Source: Opisthorchis felineus (taxonomy: Eukaryota > Platyhelminthes > Trematoda > Opisthorchiida > Opisthorchiidae). Taken from it: a DNA stretch of 64,000 nucleotides. The notes below the pieces were generated by a model. It saw nothing but the letters and a program-made list of their open reading frames with translations. It was not told the origin of the DNA and did not search any database. The DNA lies in assembly GCA_004794785.1 (NCBI GenBank), contig SJOL01006482.1, positions 558,727-622,726 of the forward strand. Reading direction: 5' to 3'. Each line of letters opens with the position of its first letter. Positions within the stretch are counted from its first letter, which is position 1. Positions 46,577 through 57,900 of the stretch are shown here, in pieces. The translations under genes and the position numbers were made by a program.

Positions 46577-46819
46577 GAGACTGCAAGTTTTGAGACATGA
46601 CTTTGAACTTTGAAGGTACAAAGGGCATACCGAAAGATAGTATGATGGTGGCCAGTGTATCCAACAGAGCTTGTGCTTCATCTTCAAAGATGAAAATGTC
46701 ACCTGCATACACCAGATTGACGAGGTGTTCTGTGTTTCCTCAGAGTTGCAGTTTCTGTTTCACTGTATGAAACTTAATTATAACTGTAACAAAAAGCTGA
46801 GTCTTGTGGTTGCTTTCAG

Positions 46820-47062
46820 GACGAACTGAACATGATATTATTAACGAAGCAGGTATTGCGACCTGTTCAACATACCAATGTCTCTTACAGTGGTATTGTG
46901 CCGCAGGTCTTTGCCATCGAACAAGTCACTTTGGAATTGCCACCAGTAGCGACATCAGACACGCTTTCCAAAGGGGGGATCGACACCTTACAGCATTCTC
47001 ATCCCAGCTGGCGCTTTTCCGCCTATCCAAGGAACATTCTTGCCCTTCACTCAACCTACTAA
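46820..47062 (+). other. Open segment behind a 3' splice-site-like sequence, unassigned
   Basis: GGTTGCTTTCAG precedes 46,820, and the frame then stays open for 80 codons to TAA at 47,060. It starts DELNMILLTKQVLRPVQHTN and contains IVPQVFAIEQVTLELPPVA. An overlapping frame (46,804-47,136) is also open. I recognise no family. It cannot be a PSME4 exon, because joining exon 1 to it gives a stop after three codons. It could be an exon of an unknown nested gene or chance. Confidence 0.25.
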
Positions 47063-49935
47063 ACCCTTACAAAAGCAAACATGTGATCACCAATCTTCTC
47101 TCCTATAGAACATTATCCAGTGATTTGTCAAAGTGAATTCAATGTTTTAGTTTTACACGTTGTCCTTAGTTGATGACGTCACATGTGATAGCGCTGGAGC
47201 ACAGTGCTCTTCTCTCAGCTTTTTATTTTGCGCAATCGTCTACACCAAACACCAATTGTAATGTGTCCACAGCTTCATACTGGTAAGATCGATTCACCTA
47301 ACCCCGCTTAGCTCAGTGCAAGTCTCGAATTCACTGGATGTGTTCTCACTTTTGTTCTAATTTCTGTCTTCTACCACTATTATTTTCACTTATTTCACTA
47401 CTGTGCTTCGTCCTCTACGTTGTCTGAAATTTTTTTAACGCTTTTGTTCGTCCCCTTGCCGGTTGTTTTGCTCAACTCCCTGCCTTTGTATTAGCACTGG
47501 ACAGGTTTACCAACCTATATGGCTTGTGTTTCAGCTTTATTTTTTTTGCTCCCCTACGTATGTGGAAATCCATATAAATGTACTTGTACTGTGTATGGGA
47601 CCCCAGGATGGATTCCACTATCAAGTCAGGCCAGAAGACAACTGTTTCGCTCAGAATTTTGTCTTCATTTGTACTGTATGCATCCGTTGATTCAAGTTTT
47701 CGTCTATTTGGTTCACGAAGGTTTGTGAAACCATTTAGTCCGAAAATGACCTATACCTTCACTGGTATGTGTTCTGATTTAATACACCTGCGCGGTGGGT
47801 TTTTTCCATTCACGCACCATCCAACCATTTTTTCATGGTTGTGCCCAGCATCTATTTTTTTTTTGAAGGATAAGACAATCAACTAGTTTCTGGAGGAATT
47901 GGAATGACCATTGCTCAATGAATAGTCCGTATATACTCAAGGGAAGGTTCATCTTATTGATCCTGACCAGATGTGCACTAGCGCCACTACAGTTGGACCC
48001 ACAGTACTGTAATAATTAAAGCTTTTTCGGATTGGTTGAAGGTGTTTCTGAGATCTGTGGAATTTGTATCTTCATCCCTCCGCCTGGAACATACTGCCCT
48101 AATCAGCCTACAGCAAAGCCCGGGAGCAGCGGATTCGAGTTGCTGTCTTAGTAGAGCTGATCAGCAATGCTGAAATTTTCCTCTCTGTTCGGCGATATCG
48201 AATATAAGTGCGTTTCAAATGTTATGCATTTGACTCCCATTTCTACATGCTTGAGAGTTCTTAATAAAGATTCATTTGCCCAGGGTTTACGTCGGTCGAG
48301 AACAACCGTGGGCCTGTCCACTGCGGCCCATCCTTTGGAGATAAGGTCTCTGTTCGAAGGGCTAGACCAAAGCCTTGATTTAATGTGACGACCGAATTGC
48401 TTTCAAGCTGAATATTTGTTTTTATGATAAATCTGTTATGTTTTTTGTTCCATATCATTCTGTATTTGATCCTGTTTGAAAATAACATTGTGTTACAATG
48501 AGCAGCAGACCTAGGATGCCACTGGGGACATCAATGTCCGGTTTTTCCGTGAAACCCCATTAATTGAAGCAGATACCGTGAGATCTTCCCGCGGTTTTAA
48601 AGCCAACCTTCTGGTACCTGTAATCCACTGTCTCGTCTTTCTCTGGACCGTTTAATTTATCATCTTCAGATATCACTACGTAAAATAAAATAGAAAGCCT
48701 AAATTCGATGGCAAACCAATGTCGGCAAACTGGTCAGTTGTCACACTCTACGTAGTCGAAGGTAACCCAACAATTGAGTTGGATTAACTTGACATAACCT
48801 GACATGACCGCCTCCTGGTCATGTACGTTGATGAAACGCACAGTCAGGATTCCAAAGTGGGTTAAACAAGATTGGATCATCAACATTCTTGTATTCACAT
48901 TTGAATTGACAGTGGGATTGGTGTGTACTTATCCTACAGACAAGTCCGCTCACTGACTGATCTGTAATCAGAGCTATTTTCCGTCTGATCCGATATGGCG
49001 AGACTCAAAGGGGCTTTCGGGTATAGAATAAACCACTACAGGTTTGCCAGTGCGGTTCAAAGATGCGCGAACTGTGACTCACATGATCTATGAATTTACC
49101 TTCAATAGACGTCAGAATTTCTGCGTTATCATGATTTTCCAGAGATACTGGTATCCTCACATTGAAAATCGGTGTCAGCTAAACAGTCATGCTAAACAAT
49201 CTCCTCTTAACATGATCATCTAGAGATCTGGGGGCCATTCAGCTGGTTTACCAGCCACACAACAGCTCTCATCAAGTGAGCAAGCTCACAAGAATTTGAA
49301 TAGATCCCAATATTGGCTGGAAACGCTGGACCAATCATCATTGAGCCCACGCATTATGGTATATCTCCGTTCGAGGTTCAAGATCATCGGGTAGCATCCG
49401 ACGTTCGTGCCGGTGGTAACCAGTGGAGCTAAACTTGGCCTTTGAACATCCCGACTCACCGTAGCTAAAAATACATCAGGGGTGGCCCCATTTTTTGATT
49501 TCCGAAAAGAAGCAGTCATTATTGGAGAGTACCAGAGGGAAAATTTCCAAAACTCTCTGTCCCTTCTATTGACCCGATACTGGATCGTAGGTTCGGGACA
49601 AAGTGGGATGACCCTTATTTGGGTACCACTTGTCGATACTTATCAGTGTTTTAGCACCGAGAGAGGGAAAGCAGATCGCTTCAGTTTGTTTGTCTTTATC
49701 ACAAACATGTTAGGGGTTTTCCGCCTTCGAATTTCATTGTACTCTCAAGTGAGGCTCTTCAAATAAATTTCACTCGTTTCAAACCTTGTCGAGCTATCTG
49801 AGTGAAACTTTATTATCACTGACCTTCAAGATTTCTCCGTCACTGCACTGACAGCAACAGATCTCTTTTTCTTCTGAAATTCCTTCTACCTTGGCCACTC
49901 GTTACTCTTAACGTTTCTCATTTGTTTTCCTCCAG

Positions 49936-50076
49936 GTATATTATAATCAACGGTCTACGCTTCCCGAAACCTGAACAGGTCGCTCTGCTTCGATTTAGTT
50001 TGAGTTTGGTTTGCTGTCCCAGTCTTGATTTTGTGGTTTCCATGGCTGGCTTGGGTCTTGCAAGTGCTATACTAAA
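49936..50076 (+). CDS. PSME4: PSME4 homologue, exon 2
   Basis: TCCAG precedes and GTAAGC follows; 141 bp, phase 2 at both ends. The joined frame reads R then YIIINGLRFPKPEQVALLRF, SLSLVCCPSLDFVVSMAGLG, LASAILK. This aligns without gaps to the human [20 protein letters not shown] and the following helix ([21 protein letters not shown]). Confidence 0.88.
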
Positions 50077-50162
50077 GTAAGCTGGGTTCCCCACGGCCCT
50101 TGGTAACCATCAATTTGGCTGATCGTCTCGTCTAATCAATCGTAATTTCTCATGCACTGAAG
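50077..50162 (+). other. PSME4: PSME4 intron 2 (86 bp)
   Basis: Short intron with GTAAGC donor and CACTGAAG acceptor; a pyrimidine tract is weak. Confidence 0.75.
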
Positions 50163-50279
50163 GTATTTTTGGTCACTTCCAATCAAGTCTGTGGAGCTCA
50201 ATTGGAGGCACTTTCACGAACTGATCGATTGGTTGTCGATTTCGCCGGAAGCTCGCACGAATTTACTTCCATGGGGCCA
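50163..50279 (+). CDS. PSME4: PSME4 homologue, exon 3
   Basis: 117 bp, phase 2 at both ends, GTAAGT donor. Reads YFWSLPIKSVELNWRHFHEL, IDWLSISPEARTNLLPWG, matching the human LSRADLELPWRPLYDMVERI and the following residues to NWFP. The LxWR..(F/Y) core is conserved. Confidence 0.88.
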
Positions 50280-51339
50280 GTAAGTTGTTCTTGTGTGTTA
50301 GGTTGCTGATCGGTATTTATCCGACGCTTTGTTTTTCTTTGTTTCACTACTTTCCATTTTTGCATGGTTTGTGTCCTATCGGTCTCAAAATTTTGTAATT
50401 CTACTTCATTTCCCTCTTATCGCCAGTGTCAATGAAATCATTTTCACACGATTTAATGAATCCCATTCATTCTTTCTATTGCCGATCAGCTCGCTTCTAT
50501 GATCAAGCGAGCATTCATATTTCGATGTCCATGAAAATTTAGGGCCTATGGTACTTCCTAGGGGCTCCTTACTGAAGTCTTTTGTTCAAATGTCAGGCCG
50601 TGAGACAGACACGAAATGTTACATCAATGTGTTTGCCGCGGATTTTTTAAACTACCAGCGCCATCTTGTTTTTCATGGCTATTTCCGGAAATAACTACGA
50701 CGGCGAACGATTAGGTTGCAGAGTGCCTAACTTCTACAGTCTGGTTAGCGCGATCCTGTTTATCAAGTCCGAAATGGCACCCTGAGCTGATGAAGGTGAT
50801 GACAGTGGGCTTCCGCAGATTGTAGGGTATCCACTACTCCCTTCGTAAAAGACCTTAAGTGCATTTACTGCGGCATTTCCACGGAATGGATGAAGTGAAA
50901 ACACCCTCTGAGATCGTTAGATTGCTCCGCATCAGTGCGCAGTGGGATACAGGTGCGTGCGTGGATTTCGCAGATGCCAAAGCTTCAGCCATTTGGTTAT
51001 CTATTTGTCCCTTTTTTGATTCCCTCGAAGCATTTCCTTTATAGGGAGGAACCGTTTTCGGTTCCTTTAGGCCCCGTTAATCGCTGAGTCGAAGTCGATT
51101 GTGAGAATACTTTCACTTGCTTGTGTTGCCTGAATCGGCGAGTAGTTTGACTAATGTCCTTAACTTATGTTAATGTGGACAGAAATGCGCTATCGTCGTC
51201 CTCACCAACTCGTTAGCGTTGGGCAGCATTATTTTCTAAGCTAATCTACCTTGGAAGGACACATAAACCTGATTGGAACTGCTCAGCTTCATGTGGTAGG
51301 AATCTCCCACGACAAGTCTGAAGTACTGCACTACATAGA

Positions 51340-51830
51340 TTCAGTGGTGGTTACAGGTTTGTATGATACCCAGTATGGTGACTGCCACCACCAGCCACGT
51401 GCTTGTTGCCCGACATTGTTGAGCAATCTATACCATATTTTTGTTTGAAGTTGGCACATGCTTTGCTGCAAATACATTTCCACCAGGGTTAGCTGGCCAC
51501 ACTTCTCTGGAACTCTACCCATGGAGGGCCCCTATTTCTCGTGATGCAAATAGCTTTGTGATCGCTGTCTTCGAAGCTGTTTAATTCAAGACGACCACCT
51601 GAGTGAGCCTCGGCAGCGCCAAACACACCAACCTGCGCACTCATTTTATCAGCCACCATAACGATGTCACAACTTTTATTTCCTTGCAAAGGAACACCTA
51701 GAGCATCACAGAAACTGTCGTCTGGGGGATTCAGAGCTACAGTCCATTGGGGCATAAGCAGACACAACAAAAAGGGAGCGATGGGCTTCTCTTTCCCGAG
51801 ATTCTCACGGACGTTACCAAACACCCAGAG
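51340..51830 (-). mobile_element. RTE-like LINE endonuclease fragment, decayed
   Basis: On the minus strand the frame reads SCDIVMVADKMSAQVGVFGA, then AEAHSGGRLELNS. This is the degenerate form of SDIVVVAGDFNAQVG.L...E.HLGGRFG, where DFN is catalytic; here it reads DKM, so the active site is lost. After a frame change the stretch to 51,340 contains W.Q..Y.VSY, for WTQIDHIAIS. Inserted in PSME4 intron 3, opposite to the gene. Confidence 0.75.
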
Positions 51831-52055
51831 GCGACTATCAACGAGTATCCCTAGACAGACGCCTCCACTTGATGATTCAGTGCAATACCCACACTAACTT
51901 ATCCAGCTACAGCAGCCTCCGCGTCACCAAAGTTGCGCAGCCGGAACCGGGAACAAAGAGACGAGGTAGTCAGTTCAATCACAGTACCTGACGCACCAGA
52001 AGACTGTGTTCGTCACTGACTACTCTGCCATGAGAAACTCTGGGTTTTAAGGTGA

Positions 52056-52065
52056 CCCCCCCCCC
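52056..52065 (+). repeat. (C)10 tract
   Basis: Homopolymer; a similar run of about 11 C lies at 56,132-56,142. Length in the real genome may differ because such runs are often misread. Confidence 0.8.
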
Positions 52066-55000
52066 TAGTGTAGCTCAGTGGGTTAAAGAGCTACACAAAC
52101 CGCCACGCCACTATACGGTCTAGTCTTTTTGAGACGTTTAAGTGGCTGCGGGTACATATGACGCATGAAATACGTGCGCGCAGGAACAATAGCTAACTGC
52201 CTGAAGAACAGAATCTAGAATGAAAGCAGTCAATCGGCCGTTCCCGTGGCAGATCAGTCTGTGTCACTTTAGAATATCCGCGCCTTATTGAGTATGAATG
52301 AGATCAAATAGATGGTACGCTGTGTGGGACACTTATTTGGGTTGATTATTGATCGAAGAATACTTTCAAAAGAAGAATTTTTATAACAGCGTTTCGGACT
52401 TCGTGGCTGGCCTTTCTCAGCAGCCAGTTGGTCAAAAATTTCATTCCGATTACTTTGATCCTGTCACAGGTTACCGACAGTTGTCACACGCTGTTATAGA
52501 AATTGCGTCATTTTTTTCTGCATTTTTAATGGGTCGCTGGGATTTCTTTCTATATTGTTCTGCTCCACTTGACCCATGGCTTACAACTTTTGGAATACAC
52601 AAAATATGAACTTCGATTGTGCGGTAGATAATACCTCACCGATCGGTTGCTGAACTGAGTTTCTGCGTACATTTTTCTTCTGTATAATTAGCCCACTTTC
52701 GTGTTTCACCTCACATCCACATGGTCCTAACCAATCACTGCCCACAGGGAAGTTTCTTGCGATCCTTCTCACACAGTTTACCTTGAGAGACAATGTAAAT
52801 GCTGATGCCCTGTGATATATGGTAGTTGGCTATTGAGGAGAATGTTGGTAGCCCAAGTAGCCTAGATGGTCGTTGGTTTGTTATGGAGCTTTTGTCAGCT
52901 TGACCAAGATTGATCGCCGTCTTTTCACAAGCTGGACAACCTTTCTGTTACGCTGAAACTAAATGATTTATTGTCAGCAGAAGATCATTCTTGCATTTGT
53001 GTGTTTGTAAGCCTGTTGGAAGTGTGGGACGGTAACATTGGCTTGTTTTTTGATGGGTTTTGTGCCTCTACCCGTTCTCAAGTGAAATCCATTTTCGCTT
53101 TCTGATCTGACTGTAGTGGGCGTGCTCCGAATTGAGAAATGTGTTGTTTCCGTGAAGTTGTAGCGCTGTTAGTATGCCATATAAGCCGTTACCTCATCAA
53201 CAAAAGACAGCACCTCTGAATATCTGCTTCGTCCCGTGATAACCGGACATTGGAAGTAGTTGTACCAGCCTCTTCTGGCCGTACCGTCTTCGAGGTATGG
53301 CACACGAGACCTCAGCTGACGGAATGTCGGGTAGCGGCCTATTCGTGAATATCCTGTTATGGGGATTACCCTTTGGCAAACAGCCACCGTATTTCTATTT
53401 CACTTAAACGTGCAGCTGAGTAACCTGGGGGTATGAGAAAAATCTATCCACAAAACGGCTGAAAAAAATCCCATGGTTTCTGTGCCCCCAATTTTTGACC
53501 AGGTGGACGGAGCGCTGCCGTTTTATAGGAAACCCGTCTAGGAAGCGTTTTGAAGTTTTCGGATAATCACCCCGCGGAGCTGTTTATCCATTGTCTACAA
53601 CATTCTGATCGTGCATCTTGTCAGAGCACGTCAGAACCATCGAATTATCACGCATGTGTGCCCTGTATGCCTCGGTCGGGTGTGACGCCCAGTACAAAAA
53701 AGAAGTCATACCCAAACGCTGGGATAAAGGCTCGATTCGTAAGCAAAGGATGGTTTATGTAAGGGATTTCCTTGTTCCGTAGTCAAGGTACCAACTAGTG
53801 CATCGTTAATCTCGCATGACTCACAGTATTCCGCATTCTGTTGGTAAATCGTTCATCTAGTGCCTGCGATTGTCAAATTGGTGCCTGTATGTTCTTGATG
53901 GAAGCGGAAATTTTCATGGCCTTGTTTTGTCAGGAGTTCCTTTCATACTCAATTTCCAGTAGTAGTGTCAGCGCTCATCAGTGATGTTTTCTATAAAGGG
54001 AGAGTACTGTGCAAACTAAGACATTGTCACACAGCATCCGCCTCTTCTATCGAGAGTATCGTTTGGAGCCTATCTGGATACGTTTTTGAAAGTGTGAGTC
54101 AGTTTTTTGCGGTGTTCCGTCACTTCCAGATCCATCCAATTGTATATCATTTAAAACAGTTCATTTACTAACCCCTTGGGAATAGTCCACTAAGGTTGTA
54201 ATCAAGGATGTCTCATATTTCGTGCAGGAGGTTCAGTGGGTTGCCGTTTCCTCCGGTTTTATATCCCATGAACGCCTACAGATTAACAGCCTGTCTCCGT
54301 CTCCCTAATATTCGTTCATATTGTTTCAACAATGAAACCGTCGACTATGCATCTGCCTTTTTATCAATCCAGAGCGTAAGGACTTCTTGAAATATTCCTA
54401 CGAGCTGTACTAAGCACGCTTGTCGTGTGATTCAGTTCGGGGGGACTTGAATAACGTCGCCCCTAAAAGACACTTTCTGATAATAGGCCATTCTCATCGA
54501 GAGTCCAAAACGGCGTTCCGTATCAGCCAGGATCAGAAGAAAGGCCATCCTAAAACGAAGCCGCATTACTCTTTTCCTCGTAATTAAGATTGAAAGTGAA
54601 TGAATTGTTGAGAGACCGGTTGTGCTAAACCGTCGAAGAACGTTGAACAACTTCGTACGGCGCTATTGATGAGAAAATATCACACCAGACAATCCTCTCC
54701 TTATTGATCGGCAATCGCAACCTGTTCTAATTTCAACCTGGTAGACGGCAACGAGGAAATTGGCCTAACAGTGAGTGTTCAAGTTGTGAACGTCTATGAG
54801 TGAGCAAACCTATTCTCTACCCTGTTGTGAAAACCGAATGTAATGTACTTGCCACTCGATTCGAGTTCTTCTTTCGTACAGTATTAATCCAATTACAAGG
54901 CTCTCATCCTACATCAACCTTGATTAAAAGAGCATGCTTAGTCCTATTGGAGCGATCTTAATTCGGAGGGACCAATAGACCATGCCTCGTCTGTGGTCTT

Positions 55001-55127
55001 CCCGTCCACACCACTGTATCGAATAGTAGGTGGTCGTTATACGGAGGCTGTTTGGATGAAGGAGGTACTTTTCAATATATGCTGATGTTGATCCTAATAA
55101 AATGCTCTTTCATTTTTCTTCCTCCAG

Positions 55128-55172
55128 GCGGAATGTTGGCAACCTCGTGGATTTGATTCGTGTTGTCAAAAT
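55128..55172 (+). CDS. PSME4: PSME4 homologue, exon 4 (45-bp micro-exon)
   Basis: CTTCCTCCAG precedes and GTAGGT follows. Phase 2 in and out. With its neighbours it reads Q, RNVGNLVDLIRVVK, I, giving PWGQRNVGNLVDLIRVVKIF over the three exons. The human equivalent is NWFPNSVENILKTLVKSC. Joining exon 3 directly to exon 5 would also keep the frame but would delete this conserved helix, which argues that the micro-exon is real. Confidence 0.85.
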
Positions 55173-56131
55173 GTAGGTTTTCTTCTACGTGCTTATAGTC
55201 CATTTGAGATATTCGATGTGGGTTGTAGTATGTGAACATCTTCGTAGACTTTACGTATTAGTTTCCGATTTATATACCTTTTTCGAAATGACGCGAAGCA
55301 TTTGTGGAGAACGTCATGATTTCTTCCATGTATAGAAAATTCCCGTTCAAAAACGATCAGCATAATGCACAAAGGCATTCGCACAGACAAAACAGTTAAT
55401 AGCTTAAGCTGAAAATGGAACTGTGAGGCACAAATGGAATAACATCCTCCCTTACACCACATCTTGGGTGTGATCCTTACCCTAGCATCAAACATCTGAC
55501 GTAAGACGAATCTATATCTCTCAATACATACTCAGTCTATGGAATTTCATAGCAGTTGATTAGACTGACTGTCATACGGAAATGATGTGACGGGCGTGAG
55601 TTGACTCATGACGTCAACTGATATCCCAAACCGCAGTGAAAACTTTCACTGCTGACGAACTTTTAAGGTAGTATGTGAAAGAAGGTGCTACTCTTCGGTA
55701 GGTATTTCAAACCTACTTTATTAGATGAAGCTGAAATCTATTGCATGAGTCTTCTCACGGATTGATTAAAAGGAAGCAGTACATGTTATAAACTTCAAAA
55801 ATGAACTTCACGCTTCCACATTGGGAAGGTGAAAGTGGCGGGTAAGAGTTGAGACCTTAGTAAGTATAACAGACTTTGTGGTAACTCTGTAACCCCGGAG
55901 GCACAAAGGCGATTCATCTGGTCTTTCGAAAAGGAAAAATAAGTGTTCATAGTGCCCCAGTCATATTCGCATCGTCATCGTCATTATGGATGACGGTACT
56001 AACCAATGCTTAACTTTCACACACTAGAACGTCATTAATAGAGGCAGATGCGTCATCAGTAGCAGATTTTCCGTCATCCATCGTGTCGTAAACAGCAAAT
56101 GAGATGCCCAGGCTGATGCCATCACACCCTG

Positions 56132-56142
56132 CCCCCCCCCCC
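56132..56142 (+). repeat. (C)11 tract
   Basis: Homopolymer followed by GGTGGTGCG, inside intron 4. Confidence 0.75.
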
Positions 56143-56789
56143 GGTGGTGCGTGATCACTTTTATTAGTATAACTCAAGCTTGTCTGACCCGTAGGAAACT
56201 ACCAGGGTACGCAAGTCTAAGCAGAAGGGCTAGTCGGATCCTTAACCAAAGAGTTCGGAAACAGTAGTATGGTATTACTAAAAAAAGTCTAACTTTCATG
56301 AGACACAGCCGGCCCCCGACCTGAAGCACCGATAAACTTCATCCAATTCAGTGTCCTTAGCGATAGTTAGTGACCACCAGGCGACTCCTTATCAAAAACA
56401 TCAAGCCTTGAACCAGTCAACTGGTCCTTATATATGTGATTGGCATGATTGCACTTGCCACCTCACTTCTGTTGTCCAACTAAATTCACAGAGTGAATCT
56501 ACACATATGTCTCAGATCGGACTAGGAAACCATGCAATCAGTTTAGCTCTGACAACACGCGGGGCTTGCAGTAATGAAATTCCGGTGCAAATTTCAAAGC
56601 ATATAGCCCGGGTATGAGGGAGGTGTGCATCATGCTACAGCGTGGGCTGAATTATTGACTGAGACGTGACCCATGCAAACAGCGAAACCGAGACGTCTTT
56701 AGGTGTTCGGCAATCGTTGTCTCAGGACCTTAGATCGGAAAATTCATAACGAAGTAATTAGAAAGCGAGTTTTCGGTTGTGCACTGGGA

Positions 56790-57245
56790 ACTTCCATCTA
56801 AGAATGTGTCCAGCCCCAGAATATGCGTTGGTCAGACCATGTGCTACGCATGCCAAACCATCGTTCGCCGAAGAGTGCTTTTTTCCGTGCCTGATTTACA
56901 GTGGCGGAAGCAGAGGGGTGGCCAACCTTTGACCTGCAGAGGGGTATGAAAGAAATTAGGAAAAGTCTGGGCGCTGTCGGTTCGACTCGCCTTCCAGGAT
57001 GAGGACCGCGTGATTCACACTGCGCCTTGTTGGAGACGCTGCAAGACATGACTGTCAATCGATGTTGATGGCGTTCTTCTTATTAGTTTCAGTCGCGATT
57101 TTCTGGAGGTGTAGGCACTAAGCCCCTTCGCCGTCCACTTTTTCTATTCTGCTCTTCACAATAAGGCTTTCAAATAAATCATGGTCGTAAGGCAGCGATG
57201 CATCAGTGTTTGAACACTGATGTTATGCTGTGATGACGATGACGG
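56790..57245 (+). mobile_element. RTE-like LINE 3' end with complete 3' untranslated region and ATG-type tail
   Basis: Translation in shifting frames gives HVLRMPNHRSPKSAFF near 56,838-56,884, RGMKEIRKSLGAVGSTRLPG near 56,940-57,000, GPRDSHCALLETLQDMTVNR near 57,000-57,062 and WRSS, the C-terminus of this LINE lineage. The 3' untranslated region contains AATAAGGCTTTCAAATAAAT, GTAAGGCAGCGATGCATCAG, the palindrome CATCAGTGTT-TG-AACACTGATG at 57,201-57,222, and ends in TGATGACGATGAC. This copy gives the reference order for the short insertions at 15,954 and 46,542 and for the end of the 45,540 copy. Confidence 0.85.
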
Positions 57246-57249
57246 GTAC

Positions 57250-57900
57250 AATAACTATTATCTTGTTGCGTTTCACAAAAACCTAGCATAAAACACTGAT
57301 CCAGTTCATTGAATGTTGTTTGTCCACCTGTTTTGCTTCTGGAATGAACATTGCAGTTGATATATTTGGTTGTCAAGCACCAGCATCTACTCCCGCTGTA
57401 TTGTTTCCACTGCTGCTGATGAGAATGACGGTAATCATGATGCTTCCAGTCAACAAGTACAACTGAAGTTATACACTGCTCACAGGGTTGCTGAAAACTC
57501 TTCGACAGTTCACGACCGGTTTCGCCCTTCTTGTGTTTCATCAGCTGGACAAAGTCCCCGAATTTCCGTCAACTTTATTTTCTACTTGAACCCGGATTGC
57601 ACGAAATCCGACTAATACACTGATCTACATACCAATTTGGTTTTGACGGGGGACTCACCTGGAACCCAGCTGACTCTCTTGTTTATGTATTACGCCTATA
57701 TAATGCATTGCGATACCTCGAATATCGTACCAACTGAAACATGAAGCAGCCAGGTGCAGCACATTAAGAACGCCGTAAACGAGAGATTCAGCAGGGTTCC
57801 AGGTGAGCCTCCCGCGAAAACCTAATTGGAATGCAGATGAGTCTCGGTACAACTGAAGTTGTTCGCAAAACATTAAAACCGTGACGCATGTGCTTCTTCC
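57250..57900 (-). repeat. Interspersed repeat, probably Penelope-associated
   Basis: The minus strand carries CTGATGAAACACAAG, AAGGGCGAAAC near 57,518-57,545, a sequence type seen in Penelope-like elements next to hammerhead motifs. A second part (57,654-57,807) is an inverted repeat. Translated bits such as RLTWNPAESLVYGVLNVLH are of a kind I recall from predicted fluke proteins, which suggests a dispersed family. No reverse transcriptase motif is present here. Confidence 0.45.
57654..57807. repeat. 154-bp imperfect inverted repeat
   Basis: The left arm starts CTCACCTGGAACCCAGCTGA (57,654). The right arm, read on the other strand from 57,807, starts CTCACCTGGAACCCTGCTGA. About 29 of 33 positions agree in the outer arms, and weaker symmetry continues inward. 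This could be a small MITE or a palindromic part of a larger repeat. No convincing target-site duplication. Confidence 0.7.

Larger units (their letters stand above)
45540..46740 (-). mobile_element. RTE-like LINE, palm to 3' end with (ATG)n tail, carrying two nested insertions
   Basis: Read on the minus strand from 46,740 downward: remains of the region after YADD, then NIPLTIQVEALKVVENFTYL, GSCISSDGSVSDEVSARI near 46,450, FANLRHVWR, KGRVYQATVR, LLYGCETWPMRTDVRSLQVF near 46,330-46,260, LRMPRHRLPRRVLFSMPPSE near 46,110-46,050, MGPRDPSRAWLETLQ near 45,955, and SGVHA for the family's CQWRSC near 45,900. The 3' untranslated part runs to a TCAACGGTGATG sequence and a GATGATG tail at 45,548-45,576. 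It is dead by frameshifts. A SINE piece (45,657-45,763) and a 35-bp piece (46,542-46,576) are inserted in it, both with target-site duplications. Confidence 0.85.
42209..49935 (+). other. PSME4: PSME4 intron 1 (7.7 kb)
   Basis: GTAAGT at the 5' end and TTTTCCTCCAG at the 3' end. It holds a (GTAT)n microsatellite at 44,799-44,826, a minus-strand RTE-like LINE with nested insertions at 45,540-46,740, and an open, splice-bounded segment of unknown origin at 46,820-47,062. The remainder, including open frames at 43,344-43,541 and 47,463-47,886, shows no recognised motif. Confidence 0.75.
50280..55127 (+). other. PSME4: PSME4 intron 3 (4.8 kb)
   Basis: Holds a minus-strand RTE endonuclease fragment (51,340-51,830) and a (C)10 tract at 52,056-52,065. 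Next to the C tract is a small hairpin (GTGTAGCTC and GAGCTACAC, 52,068-52,096). Other open frames, such as 52,349-52,609 and 53,169-53,387, have no recognised motif. The 3' end is pyrimidine-rich (CATTTTTCTTCCTCCAG). Confidence 0.7.

Noticed and set aside
52066..52140. tRNA-like GTGTAGCTCAGTGGGTTA near a C run
   Set aside because: It has an A-box look, but no B box and no cloverleaf. The GTGTAGCTC/GAGCTACAC hairpin explains the symmetry.
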